64,000 nucleotides of DNA. Source: Rhizobium sp. (lineage in GTDB: Bacteria; Pseudomonadota; Alphaproteobacteria; Rhizobiales; Rhizobiaceae). The notes under the pieces were generated by a model. It ran no database searches, had not been told where the DNA came from, and was given only the letters and a program-made list of their open reading frames with translations. How positions within the stretch are numbered: the stretch's first letter is position 1; each line of letters starts with the position of its first letter. Position numbers and translations under genes: made by a program. Positions 17,547 through 26,318 of the stretch are shown here, in pieces. The DNA is taken from the NCBI GenBank assembly GCA_028290545.1, contig JAQGJP010000003.1:1-64000 (forward strand), in the 5' to 3' direction.

Positions 17547-19550
17547 TTGAGCCCTGCTCCGAAGAAAAACGGCGTGGAAGAGCTGCGTGCAGCCCTTGGA
17601 GAGAGCCGTTCAGCGTTTATCGCTATCGGGATCTTTTCATTCTTCGTCAATCTCCTGGTCCTTACCGGCTCGCTTTACAGCTTGCAGGTTTACGACCGCG
17701 TTCTGACGAGCCGGTCCGAACCGACGCTTGTGGTGCTGACGATCCTTCTCATCATGCTTTACGCGATCATGGGTATTCTCGACCACATGCGTGGCCGGAT
17801 CGCCGCGCGCATCGGCGCCCGTTTCCAGGCCAATCTGGAAACCCGGGTGTTCCGCATGGTCATCGACCGCACCATGCTGTCCTCGCAGGGCATCAACACC
17901 TCGACGGCCATGCGCGATCTCGACTCCATCCAGCGGACGCTGGCGTCGCCTGCCGCCTTCGCGGTCTTCGACATTCCCTGGACGCCGGTTTTCGTCGTCA
18001 TCATCTTCATTTTCCATCCTTTGATGGGCGTTATCGGCGTCATCGGCGGCCTGATCCTGGTCTTCCTGACCTGGCTCAATCAGAACGGCACCAAGCTGGA
18101 CCAGGAAAAGGCGATGAACGCCGCCCGTCTCTCCGAAGAAATGACGGGAACCCTGCAGCGCGAAGCCGATACCGTGCGTGCGCTCGGCATGCGCTCTTCG
18201 ACTGCATCACGGTGGAAGTCGCTGCGCGAAGATACGTTGGTCGCCAATATTCATTACAGTGACAATAACGGCTTCTATTCCATCACGTCGAAGACGTTCC
18301 GCATTTTCCTGCAGTCGGCCATTCTCGGCGCCGGCGCCTGGCTGGCGATCCAGGGCCATATCACCTCGGGCGCGATGCTCGCGAGTTCGATCATCATCGG
18401 ACGCGCGCTGTCGCCCATCGAGACGATGATCGGCCAGTGGTCGCTGATACAGCGCGCCCTGCAAGGCTGGAAAAACCTTGCCGAAACGCTTGCAAAGGTC
18501 CCGCCGGAAATTGCGCGCACCACGCTGCCGCGGCCGCGGGCGATCTTGGATGTGCAGAATATCTCCGTCGTGCCGCCTGGCGAACGCGTGCCGACGCTGC
18601 GCAACCTTTCCTTCGAACTCAGACCCGGCCAGGCGCTCGGCGTGATCGGCCAGTCGGGATCCGGAAAGACCACACTTGCGCGCGTGCTGACAGGCGTCTG
18701 GCCAATTCAAGCCGGCCGCGTCCGGATCGACGGCGCTTCGATCGAGCAGTACAGCGTCGACGACCTTGCCAATTACGTCGGTTATCTGCCCCAGGAAGTG
18801 GCGCTGTTCGAAGGCACGATCGCTGAAAACATCGCGCGCCTTGCGCTGCAGCCCGACTCCGAGAAAGTTGTCGCCGCCGCCCAGAAGGCAGCCGCCCACG
18901 AACTGGTCCTCAGGCTCGGCAACGGTTACGACACCAAGCTTCCGGCGCAGGGGCAGCGGCTTTCCGGCGGGCAGAAGCAGCGCATCGGGCTGGCCCGCGC
19001 GCTTTACGGCGATCCGGTGCTGCTGGTGCTCGACGAGCCCAATGCCAATCTCGATGCCGAAGGCTCGATGGCCCTGAACCTCGCCATCCGAAACGCCAAG
19101 AAGGACGGGCGCTCGGTCGTCATCATGGCCCACCGGCCGGCCGCCATCGAGGAATGCGACCTGATCCTCATTCTCGAGGGCGGCAACCGCGTTGCCTTCG
19201 GCCCGCGCGACGAAGTGCTGAAGCAGCATCTGAAGAACTTCCAGCAGATCGGGCAGCCGCCCGCCGGACAGAGCGGCCCGGGCGGCACGCCTCCGCAGGG
19301 TGCGAGCCCGCCCGCAACTACCCCGCAGGGACCGCGTCCTGGCGGCGCGGCACCTGGTGGTGTCCCGTCGGGCGGCACAACGCCCCTGCCCGGCATTCTC
19401 GGCACCGGGCTGCTGTCCGGCACCGGCGGCCAGAGGGCGATCGGTGCCCCGCCTCGTGCCCTCACCGACCAGAGCAAGGACCGTGATGGCAAGGATGCCA
19501 CGGACGGCAAGGATGGTACATCCAAGCCGGAAGACGGGGGCGGCAAGTGA
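17547..19550 (+). CDS. Type I secretion ABC transporter ATPase/permease (PrtD/PrsD family)
   Basis: This 667-aa inner-membrane exporter has a membrane domain (about residues 1-310) and an ATPase domain with Walker A GQSGSGKTT near 369, LSGGQKQR near 471 and Walker B LLVLDEPNANLD near 491. It energises one-step export of calcium-binding repeat proteins in rhizobia (PrsD). The start is TTG 17547; a stop codon lies 5 codons upstream in frame and AAGAG precedes the TTG. About 95 extra residues at the C-terminus are Pro/Gly-rich (570-635) then Asp/Lys-rich. It overlaps the fusion protein gene by 4 bp (GTGA). No substrate gene is adjacent. Confidence 0.88.
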   Translation: MSPAPKKNGVEELRAALGESRSAFIAIGIFSFFVNLLVLTGSLYSLQVYDRVLTSRSEPTLVVLTILLIMLYAIMGILDHMRGRIAARIGARFQANLETRVFRMVIDRTMLSSQGINTSTAMRDLDSIQRTLASPAAFAVFDIPWTPVFVVIIFIFHPLMGVIGVIGGLILVFLTWLNQNGTKLDQEKAMNAARLSEEMTGTLQREADTVRALGMRSSTASRWKSLREDTLVANIHYSDNNGFYSITSKTFRIFLQSAILGAGAWLAIQGHITSGAMLASSIIIGRALSPIETMIGQWSLIQRALQGWKNLAETLAKVPPEIARTTLPRPRAILDVQNISVVPPGERVPTLRNLSFELRPGQALGVIGQSGSGKTTLARVLTGVWPIQAGRVRIDGASIEQYSVDDLANYVGYLPQEVALFEGTIAENIARLALQPDSEKVVAAAQKAAAHELVLRLGNGYDTKLPAQGQRLSGGQKQRIGLARALYGDPVLLVLDEPNANLDAEGSMALNLAIRNAKKDGRSVVIMAHRPAAIEECDLILILEGGNRVAFGPRDEVLKQHLKNFQQIGQPPAGQSGPGGTPPQGASPPATTPQGPRPGGAAPGGVPSGGTTPLPGILGTGLLSGTGGQRAIGAPPRALTDQSKDRDGKDATDGKDGTSKPEDGGGK

Positions 19551-20866
19551 CGCCTGAAAAGAAGACGCCCGCGCATGCCTGGAGCATGAAGCGCTATCTT
19601 ATTATCGGTTTCCTGACACTTGCATTTCTCGTCCTGGGGCTTGGCTCCTGGTCGGTGTTCACGCAGATGGCAGGCGCCGTCGTCGGAAACGGCGTCGTCG
19701 AGGTCGAGACAAAGCGTCAGGTCGTGCAGCATGCAACGGGCGGCGTGGTCGGAGAGATCCTGGTCAAGGAAGGCCAGGTCGTCAAAGCCGGCCAGACTGT
19801 GCTGATCTTCGACGATACATTCGACCGTGCCGAACTCGCGGTGATCGAGAGCCAGCTTTTCCCGCTGCTCGGAACGCGTGCCCGGCTGATTGCGGAACAG
19901 GATGAGGCGCCGAAGCCGATCTTCGACAAGGAACTTGTCGAGCGCGCCAAAACCAGCCCGAGAGAGGCAGAAGTCATCCGCAGCCAGTCGGAACTGTTGA
20001 TCGCGCGCCGGTTGACGCGAGACAAGCAGATCGACCAGTTGCAGGAACGCAAGGCGCAGATCACCAAGCAGATCGATGGCCTCGTTGCCCGCATCGATGC
20101 GCTTGGCAAGCAACTGAAATTTCTTAGCGAAGACATCGACGCACAGAACAAGCTTCTCAAGCAGGGACTGACCCAGAAGAGTCGCGTTTCGGCGCTCGAA
20201 CGCGATGCCGCGCAGATCCGCGGCAATGTGAGCGAATCGCAATCCTCCATTGCCGAAGCCAAGGCGCGCATTGCGGAAATGGAACTTGCAATCATCAATG
20301 TCAGCGCCCAGATGCGCGAGGACGCCATCAAGGAACTCGGCGACACGGATGCGCGCGCCTCGGAGCTGCGGGAACGCCGCATCTCGACGCTTGCCACGCT
20401 TTCACGCGTTGAGGTGACGGCACCGACAGAAGGCAAGGTGTTCAATCTTGCAGTGCATGCGGTGCGACAGGTCATCCGCGCCGCCGAGCCGATCATGGAA
20501 ATCGTGCCGGACAACGTCAAGCTCGTGGTCAGTGTTCAGGTACCGCCGGCACAGATCGATCAGGTCCATGTCGGGCAGAATGTCATCATCCGTTTCCAGA
20601 GCTTCGATCACCGCCATACGCCGGATCTCAACGGCAAGGTGCGGCGTATTTCCGCCGACATCATTACCAACGAGCGCACCGGCCAGAGTTACTATTCCGT
20701 ATCCATCTCGCTGTTGCCCGGGGAGGAGAAGTTCCTCGGCGCAAAGGCGGAGATTATTCCCGGCATGCCTGTCGACGCGTTCATCCGGACGACGGAGCGG
20801 ACCCCGTTCGATTATCTCGTCCGGCCGCTCACGAGCTATTTCGGCAAGTCGATGCTTGAGCGGTAG
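19547..20866 (+). CDS. Type I secretion membrane fusion protein (HlyD/PrtE/PrsE family)
   Basis: This 439-aa periplasmic adaptor has one N-terminal membrane anchor (about residues 10-32), a split lipoyl/barrel-sandwich domain (GGVVGEILVKEGQVVKAGQ, broken by the hairpin), a long coiled-coil hairpin over about residues 120-270 and a C-terminal beta domain (PTEGKVFNLAVHAV onward). It joins the exporter ATPase to an outer-membrane TolC-type channel, which is not in this window. The start is GTG 19547, overlapping the ATPase stop. The gene ends 46 bp before the convergent SMP-30 gene. Confidence 0.88.
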   Translation: MTPEKKTPAHAWSMKRYLIIGFLTLAFLVLGLGSWSVFTQMAGAVVGNGVVEVETKRQVVQHATGGVVGEILVKEGQVVKAGQTVLIFDDTFDRAELAVIESQLFPLLGTRARLIAEQDEAPKPIFDKELVERAKTSPREAEVIRSQSELLIARRLTRDKQIDQLQERKAQITKQIDGLVARIDALGKQLKFLSEDIDAQNKLLKQGLTQKSRVSALERDAAQIRGNVSESQSSIAEAKARIAEMELAIINVSAQMREDAIKELGDTDARASELRERRISTLATLSRVEVTAPTEGKVFNLAVHAVRQVIRAAEPIMEIVPDNVKLVVSVQVPPAQIDQVHVGQNVIIRFQSFDHRHTPDLNGKVRRISADIITNERTGQSYYSVSISLLPGEEKFLGAKAEIIPGMPVDAFIRTTERTPFDYLVRPLTSYFGKSMLER

Positions 20867-20892
20867 AAGCGGCGTTAGACTTCCGCCGCTTC
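20866..20892. terminator. Hairpin between convergent genes
   Basis: A perfect 9-bp stem GAAGCGGCG / CGCCGCTTC (20866-20874 with 20884-20892) starts at the last base of the exporter operon and lies between it and the convergent SMP-30 gene. There is no strong U-run, so it could act as a weak bidirectional terminator or a 3'-end stabiliser. Confidence 0.5.
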
Positions 20893-20912
20893 TCATACAC
20901 GAACAAGAGTGA

Positions 20913-21794
20913 CTATTTCACGGGCATCGAATAGACCTTGCCTTCGTATGGTGCGCCGTTCTTGTTGTCGATGGCGGTGACATACATGGTCTTTCCGTCG
21001 TCGCTGAATGCGAGATTGGGAGCAGCAGGCGACGGCACTGTATATTTGTTCTTGAGCGTGCCATCCGCCGCCACTTCCAGAATGGTGCCGGAACTATATT
21101 CGCCGATGTAGAAATTGCCGTTCGGGCCAAGCTTGATGCCGTCCGGATAGACGTTCGGCGCTTCGCCCAACTGATAGAGCCGGACAAACAGCCGACGGTC
21201 CGACAGGCTGCCATCCGCCGCCACTGCGAAGGAAATCACCCGGCCAGCCTCTGATTCATTCACATACAGGCGCCCGTCCTTGCCGACGACGATTCCATTG
21301 GCGTAGTGAAGATCATCGGCGACTTCCCTGAGCGTGCCATCGGATGCCAGATGCATGACGCGTCCGACCACCGGTCCGGACTCCCAAGGTCCCGAAAGGG
21401 TGAAGTAAGCGCCATCCTTGCCGTCCGGTGCGCCGTCATTGGGGCCTTGCAGCTTGCCCCCGGCCGCGTCCTTGTCATAAGTTTTCAGCGTCTTGCCGTC
21501 GGCGGAAATAATCACGATCTGGCCGGAATCGTAGCAGGTGACGCCGAAATCCTTGCCCATCGGCACCACTGCTGAAGGCCCGCATCCATCCTGTTTCCAG
21601 ATGACGCTGTTGCTCTTGCCGTTCCATGCCGTCACCGTTTGGCCGGCATATTCCACATACAGCAAATGGCCGGCCGACATGACCGGCCCCTCTGGAAACA
21701 GTGCCTTGGCGTTGATGATAGTTTCCGTTCGCGACATGCCTGCCGTTCCAAATGATACCAATGCTGCCACTGTCAATATCGCCGTCATCCGCAT
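20913..21794 (-). CDS. Exported SMP-30/gluconolactonase-like beta-propeller protein
   Basis: This is a 293-aa protein with a signal peptide (MRMTAILTVAALVSFGTAG) followed by a repeated beta-propeller pattern: phrases such as GPSAVVPMGKDFGV, ANGIVVGKDGRLYVNE, YPDGIKLGPNGNFYIGE and PNLAFSDDGKTMYVT. These match SMP-30/LRE enzymes that bind a divalent metal and hydrolyse lactones. The start at 21794 follows GAGGGG and begins the signal peptide; the open frame extends 56 codons further without support. The substrate is unknown. It is convergent with the exporter operon and probably transcribed alone. Confidence 0.75.
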   Translation of the reverse strand: MRMTAILTVAALVSFGTAGMSRTETIINAKALFPEGPVMSAGHLLYVEYAGQTVTAWNGKSNSVIWKQDGCGPSAVVPMGKDFGVTCYDSGQIVIISADGKTLKTYDKDAAGGKLQGPNDGAPDGKDGAYFTLSGPWESGPVVGRVMHLASDGTLREVADDLHYANGIVVGKDGRLYVNESEAGRVISFAVAADGSLSDRRLFVRLYQLGEAPNVYPDGIKLGPNGNFYIGEYSSGTILEVAADGTLKNKYTVPSPAAPNLAFSDDGKTMYVTAIDNKNGAPYEGKVYSMPVK

Positions 21795-22004
21795 AGCCGT
21801 TCCCCTCTTCTGCTGTTGGCTTGGAAGAAGGATACGGCAGTCGCGCAATGCAGTTCGTCGAAAAAACGACGCCGCGATCCAGGTTCGGAGTCGCGCCAAG
21901 CGCAGACTCTCGCCCAGGTTTCTGTTAACGAGCGACGCAATCGAAGCGGAGCGCGTGCACACACCGCCCGAGACTACGGCCTTCGGCAGTCGTCGCCATC
22001 TGGT

Positions 22005-23480
22005 TCAGCCTTCGATCCCGTCGATGACAACCCTCGCCCGGTCGGCTGAAACGCGGCGGATTTCCACCTCGTCGCGACGGGCGGCGAACAGTTCACCACC
22101 CATCAGCTGATCGGCGAGATTGGCCGGCAGCGACAGGATCACGCGGGCATCATCGCCGTGGATCGAGGAAACCGAACCGCGTCTGGCGGTGATCATGCCG
22201 CCGGCCACGGTGTTGTTGGTATCGGGATCGATCAGGATGAAAGCGCCGGTCGCCCGGTTTTGTTCATAGGTATCGAAGACGGCCTGTTCTTCGAACGCCA
22301 GCCGCACCTTGCCGATGGCGTTCATGGGCAGCCGTTCGGCCGCGTCCCATTTGCCCGACTGGAGATCGAGCTTCAGGGTCGGTTCGACCTGCACGCGCTG
22401 GCGGCGCGAACCTGATTTCAGCCAATAGCGCTTGCCGGGCTCGATGCCATCGGGTTGGAGCGCCACGAGCTGGGCGTCGAAAGCGAGGCCAAGCATCGGC
22501 TGGCTGTCGACCGAGGCGATCAGATCGCCGCGGGCGATATCGACCTGACGGTCGAGCACCAGCGTCACCGCATCGCCGGCGACGGCCGCATTGCGAACCA
22601 GATCGAAGGTGACGATCCTGGCGACATTGGCAACCATGCCGGATGGCAGGATAACGATGGGATCGCCCGGCTTGACCGAACCGCCCGAAATCGTGCCCTG
22701 GTAGCCACGAAAGCTCTCGCCGGGCCGCGACACGCGCTGGACGCTCATGCGGAAGCCGACTGTCTGCGGCGAGCGGACCGGTGCGTTTTCCAGCGCCTGG
22801 GCGATCGTCGGGCCATCATACCACGGCATCGCCGCATGGCCTGAATAGACGACATTCTCACCCTTCAGCGCCGAGACCGGAATCGCCGTGACCTGGCGGA
22901 CGCCGAGCGACAGCGCCAGTTCGCGGAACTCGTGGGAAATTTCGTCGAACCGCGCCTCGTCGTAACCGATCAGGTCGATCTTGTTGATGGCGAGCACAAA
23001 CTGCTTGATGCCCATCAGCGTGGCGATCGTCGCGTGCCGGCGGGTCTGTTCGAGCAGGCCGGCGCGGGCATCGACCAGCAGCACCGCGAGATCGGCGGTC
23101 GAGGCGCCAGTCGCCATGTTGCGGGTATATTGCTCATGGCCGGGCGTGTCGGCGACGATGAAGGAGCGCTTGTCGGTGGCGAAATAACGGTAGGCGACAT
23201 CGATGGTGATGCCCTGCTCGCGCTCGGCCTGGAGGCCATCGAGCAACAGCGCGAAATCGGGCAGGCCAAGGTCGTTCTGCTTGCCGGAATCGCGGCGCAG
23301 CGCCGCCGCCTGATCTTCCTTGACGGCCTTGGAGTCCCAGAGCAGCCGGCCGATCAGCGTCGACTTGCCGTCATCGACGGAGCCGCAAGTGATCAGCCGC
23401 AAGGGCCGCGAATCGCGGGTGACTTTCCGAGCGTCCGACGCCAGCTGTTGCTGTTCGGCGAGATTGGAAATGGTTGTCAT
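22005..23480 (-). CDS. cysN: Sulfate adenylyltransferase subunit 1 CysN (GTPase)
   Basis: This is a 491-aa EF-Tu-like GTPase with P-loop GSVDDGKSTLIG, switch block DTPGHEQYTRNM and base-recognition NKIDL. It drives synthesis of adenosine 5'-phosphosulfate by the CysD partner through GTP hydrolysis. It ends without an APS kinase (CysC) domain, unlike the roughly 630-aa NodQ/CysNC fusions. It is the last gene of cysH-cysD-cysN, 2 bp after cysD. Confidence 0.92.
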   Translation of the reverse strand: MTTISNLAEQQQLASDARKVTRDSRPLRLITCGSVDDGKSTLIGRLLWDSKAVKEDQAAALRRDSGKQNDLGLPDFALLLDGLQAEREQGITIDVAYRYFATDKRSFIVADTPGHEQYTRNMATGASTADLAVLLVDARAGLLEQTRRHATIATLMGIKQFVLAINKIDLIGYDEARFDEISHEFRELALSLGVRQVTAIPVSALKGENVVYSGHAAMPWYDGPTIAQALENAPVRSPQTVGFRMSVQRVSRPGESFRGYQGTISGGSVKPGDPIVILPSGMVANVARIVTFDLVRNAAVAGDAVTLVLDRQVDIARGDLIASVDSQPMLGLAFDAQLVALQPDGIEPGKRYWLKSGSRRQRVQVEPTLKLDLQSGKWDAAERLPMNAIGKVRLAFEEQAVFDTYEQNRATGAFILIDPDTNNTVAGGMITARRGSVSSIHGDDARVILSLPANLADQLMGGELFAARRDEVEIRRVSADRARVVIDGIEG

Positions 23481-23482
23481 GA

Positions 23483-24433
23483 TCAGAAATACCCTTCGCG
23501 CTTTTTCTTTTCCATCGAACCGGCCTGGTCGCGGTCGATGGCGCGGCCCTGACGTTCGGAAACGGTGGCGGTTTCGAGTTCAGTGATGATGTCGTCGAGG
23601 GTAGCGGCATCGGAGCGGATCGCGCCGGTCAGCGGGAAACAGCCGAGCGTGCGGAAGCGGATCAGTTCCTGTCGCTTGACCTCGCCCGGCAGCAGTTCCA
23701 GCCGCTCGTCCTCAGCAAGGATCAGCATGCCGTCGCGTTCGATCACCGGGCGTTCAGCCGCGAAGTAGAGCGGCACGATCGGAATGTTCTCGGCCTGGAT
23801 ATAGCGCCAGATATCGACTTCGGTCCAGTTCGACAGCGGGAAGGCGCGCACGCTCTCCCCTTTTCTGATCTGGCCGTTATAGATGTTCCAGAGTTCCGGA
23901 CGCTGGTTGCGCGGGTCCCATTTGTGATCCGGAGTGCGGAAGGAGTAGATGCGCTCCTTGGCACGGGAGGCCTCTTCGTCACGGCGGGCGCCGCCGAAGG
24001 CCGCATCGTACTTGCCGGCATCGAGCGCCTGCTTCAACGCCTCTGTCTTCATGATGTCGGTGTAGAGCGCCGAGCCATGACTGAACGGCGTGATGTTTTC
24101 CAGCGCCCCGCGAGGGTTGGTGTGCGAGACGAGATCAAGGTCGTATTCGGCGACGATCTTGTCGCGGAACTCGATCATTTCCTTGAATTTCCAGCCGGTA
24201 TTCACATGCAGGAGCGGAAACGGCACGCGGCCCGGATAGAAGGCCTTGCGTGCCAGATGCAACAGAACGGACGAATCCTTGCCGATCGAATAGAGCATCA
24301 CCGGGCGTTCGAACTCGCCGGCGACTTCACGGAAGATGTGGATAGCTTCGTTCTCGATCGCCTTCAGATGCGGGTCGAGCGGCGGGCGGGCGGCGGCATC
24401 CCTGGTGTGGGCATCGAATTCAGACTGGGGCAT
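23483..24433 (-). CDS. cysD: Sulfate adenylyltransferase subunit 2 CysD
   Basis: This 316-aa ATP pyrophosphatase-type enzyme has the PP-loop variant [20 protein letters not shown] and the family blocks HVNTGWKF and [14 protein letters not shown]. It joins sulfate to ATP to form APS together with CysN. The start is ATG 24433, which begins [10 protein letters not shown]; a few upstream codons in frame lack a ribosome site. An inverted-repeat element separates it from cysH upstream. Confidence 0.92.
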   Translation of the reverse strand: MPQSEFDAHTRDAAARPPLDPHLKAIENEAIHIFREVAGEFERPVMLYSIGKDSSVLLHLARKAFYPGRVPFPLLHVNTGWKFKEMIEFRDKIVAEYDLDLVSHTNPRGALENITPFSHGSALYTDIMKTEALKQALDAGKYDAAFGGARRDEEASRAKERIYSFRTPDHKWDPRNQRPELWNIYNGQIRKGESVRAFPLSNWTEVDIWRYIQAENIPIVPLYFAAERPVIERDGMLILAEDERLELLPGEVKRQELIRFRTLGCFPLTGAIRSDAATLDDIITELETATVSERQGRAIDRDQAGSMEKKKREGYF

Positions 24434-24456
24434 TCTATTTCTTTCTCTCTTCAAAG

Positions 24457-24628
24457 CCCCCTCATCCGGCCCTTCTGGCCACCTTCTCCCCGCTAGGGAG
24501 AAGAGGGAACCCGCTGAACCGCCCTTTCGGAAATGGCCGTCTCAGCGTTCGTGTGTTCGGTGATTTCGAAGTTTGCACTCTCTTCTCCCCAGCGGGGAGA
24601 AGGTGGCCCGAAGGGCCGGATGAGGGGG
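24457..24628. repeat. RIME-like inverted-repeat element (type B)
   Basis: Inverted arms lie at 24457-24507 and 24580-24628 with the sequence pattern CCCTCATCCGGCCCTTC, then GGCCACCTTCTCCCC, then a G-rich half. This matches my memory of rhizobial intergenic mosaic elements (RIME1). It spans 172 bp and nearly fills the cysH-cysD gap within an operon. No transposase is encoded. Confidence 0.8.
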
Positions 24629-24646
24629 AAATCACAATGACAGGTC

Positions 24647-25396
24647 TTACAGTTCGCTCGACTCCAGCGACGGAAGCGCTGCTTCCGGCACATGCAGGCC
24701 GCATTCGCGCTTCTCGTCGTTTTCCCACCACCAGCGACCGGCGCGCTCGGATTCGCCCGGCTTGATGGCGCGCGTGCAAGGCTCGCAGCCGATCGACGGA
24801 TAGCCGCGCGCATGCAGAGGATTCAACGGGATCACCTCGTCCTGCACAAGACGGTTGATCCTGTCGATATCCCAATCCGCCAGCGGATTGACCTTGAGCA
24901 GGTTGCGCTCGGCGTCGAATTCGACGAACGGCGTGTCGGCGCGATTGCCGGACTGGCCACGGCGAAGGCCGGTGATCCAGACCGATGCGCCGGCCAGCGC
25001 GCGCGCCAAAGGCTTGACCTTGCGGACGCCGCAGCAGGCGTGCCGGGCCTCGACGCTGTCATAGAAGCCGTTCAATCCATATTGCGCTGCATAGGCATCA
25101 ACATCGGCCTTTTCCGGATAGAACCGCTGGATCTGAATGCCGTAGCGGCTTTCGGTATCGCCGATCAGCTGCAGCGTTTCCGGAAACAGCCGGCCGGTTT
25201 CGAGCGTCGAGACATCGATATCGAAACGGTTCTGGCCGATCACATGGGTGATGACCTGGTCTTCGATACCGAGACTGGTGGTGAAGACCACGCGCCCGCC
25301 CAGGCTTGCCGCCAGCCCCAATCGACCCGCCAGATCGAGGTTCGCCATCTGCTCGTTGAGCGACTGGGCTTCGGTGGAAAGATTGATCATGTTCAT
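24647..25396 (-). CDS. cysH: Adenylyl-sulfate (APS) reductase CysH
   Basis: This 249-aa PAPS/APS reductase family protein has the substrate loop FTTSLGIEDQVITH and the catalytic C-terminal ECGLH. It also has a CysCys pair (RHACCGVRK, about 120) and a CxxC (GCEPC, about 203), which together bind a [4Fe-4S] cluster in the APS-specific branch. It therefore probably reduces APS directly to sulfite using thioredoxin, which fits the absence of cysC here. The start ATG 25396 was chosen over an unsupported 60-codon extension. It is divergent from an Rrf2 regulator. Confidence 0.9.
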   Translation of the reverse strand: MNMINLSTEAQSLNEQMANLDLAGRLGLAASLGGRVVFTTSLGIEDQVITHVIGQNRFDIDVSTLETGRLFPETLQLIGDTESRYGIQIQRFYPEKADVDAYAAQYGLNGFYDSVEARHACCGVRKVKPLARALAGASVWITGLRRGQSGNRADTPFVEFDAERNLLKVNPLADWDIDRINRLVQDEVIPLNPLHARGYPSIGCEPCTRAIKPGESERAGRWWWENDEKRECGLHVPEAALPSLESSEL

Positions 25397-25644
25397 GGCG
25401 ATGTCCTGTATTTTTGTTGTCTGGACTATCGCAGGTCGAATCGATATTAGACAGAAATCGGTTTTCCCGTCCGCTCGCATGTAGAGCAAATATCTCTCCA
25501 GCTTCCGGATTCGGTGAAAAACCTGCCGCCTGCCCAAGATAAAGCGGCTTTCAGCGTCATTGCCTGCCGCGGTCAAGGCTTTGTTTATCCTTGGTCAATG
25601 ATACCATGCTAGGGTTCCACGGATTCGATGTTCAGGCGTTTGTT

Positions 25645-26088
25645 ATGATCTCCCAGAAGGCAAAATATGCACTGCGCGCGCTCGCGGCCCTTGCGAGGGC
25701 CGATGACAGGACGCCCATGCTGATTGCCGACATCGCCGAACAGCAGAAGATTCCGAAAAAGTTCCTTGAACAGATCCTGCTCGATCTGAAACATCGCGGC
25801 CTGGTGATGAGCAAGCGCGGCAAGGATGGTGGCTATCTGCTGCTCAAGCCTGCGCATGAGATCACCTTCGGCGAGATCCTGCGGATGATCGACGGGCCGA
25901 TCGCACCCCTGCCCTGCCTGTCGCAAACGGCCTACCGCAAGTGTGACGACTGCCTGAGCGAGGCGGAATGCGAAATCCGCCATGTCTTCGCCCGCGTCGC
26001 CGACGTCACCCGCGAGGTGCTGTTCTCCGCCACGATCGCCGACACGCTGCACGACAAAAGTCGCGTCGCCGTGATGCTGGCGGGTTAA
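25645..26088 (+). CDS. Rrf2-family transcriptional regulator
   Basis: This is a 147-aa regulator with an N-terminal winged helix (MISQKAKYALRAL, IPKKFLEQILLDL, then the wing RGKDGGYLL) and a cysteine cluster at Cys91, Cys100, Cys103 and Cys109. IscR of the same family uses three cysteines in this region to bind [2Fe-2S]; other members such as CymR sense cysteine supply. It is divergent from cysH with a 248-bp shared promoter region and precedes the sulfate importer. A role as regulator of sulfur assimilation is therefore likely but not shown. The upstream 18 codons in frame were rejected because family members start at MISQKAKYAL. Confidence 0.82.
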   Translation: MISQKAKYALRALAALARADDRTPMLIADIAEQQKIPKKFLEQILLDLKHRGLVMSKRGKDGGYLLLKPAHEITFGEILRMIDGPIAPLPCLSQTAYRKCDDCLSEAECEIRHVFARVADVTREVLFSATIADTLHDKSRVAVMLAG

Positions 26089-26318
26089 CCACCCCTAAAT
26101 TCTATATAATTTGTTGATTTTTTTGATCGCCGCGTAGAATTTCCTACCCTGAATTGCGGTCAACGGGCCACTTTTGTTGCGCCTAGCCGCCTCTATTTCG
26201 CGTGACGTTCTAAAAATAAGCGCTAACATAAGCGGGATTTTGCTTTTTAACCTAAGAATATTGACATAGTCTACCAAGCAGATAGAGTTTACGCATTAAC
26301 CAATCTGGAGGGTGACCA
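26089..26318 (+). promoter_or_regulatory. Promoter region of the sulfate importer operon
   Basis: This AT-rich gap holds TTGACA at 26261-26266 and TAGAGT at 26283-26288, 16 bp apart, ahead of the binding-protein start, with GGAGGG as ribosome site. The string ATAGTCTAC overlapping the -35 resembles ATAGTCCAG found upstream of cysH (minus strand, 25429-25421). A shared site for one regulator is possible. A 60-codon minus-strand frame here shows no coding character. Confidence 0.4.

Noticed and set aside
26095-26277. 60-codon minus-strand frame between the Rrf2 gene and the sulfate-binding protein gene
   Set aside because: It overlaps the promoter of the sulfate operon, is AT-rich by chance and has no ribosome site.
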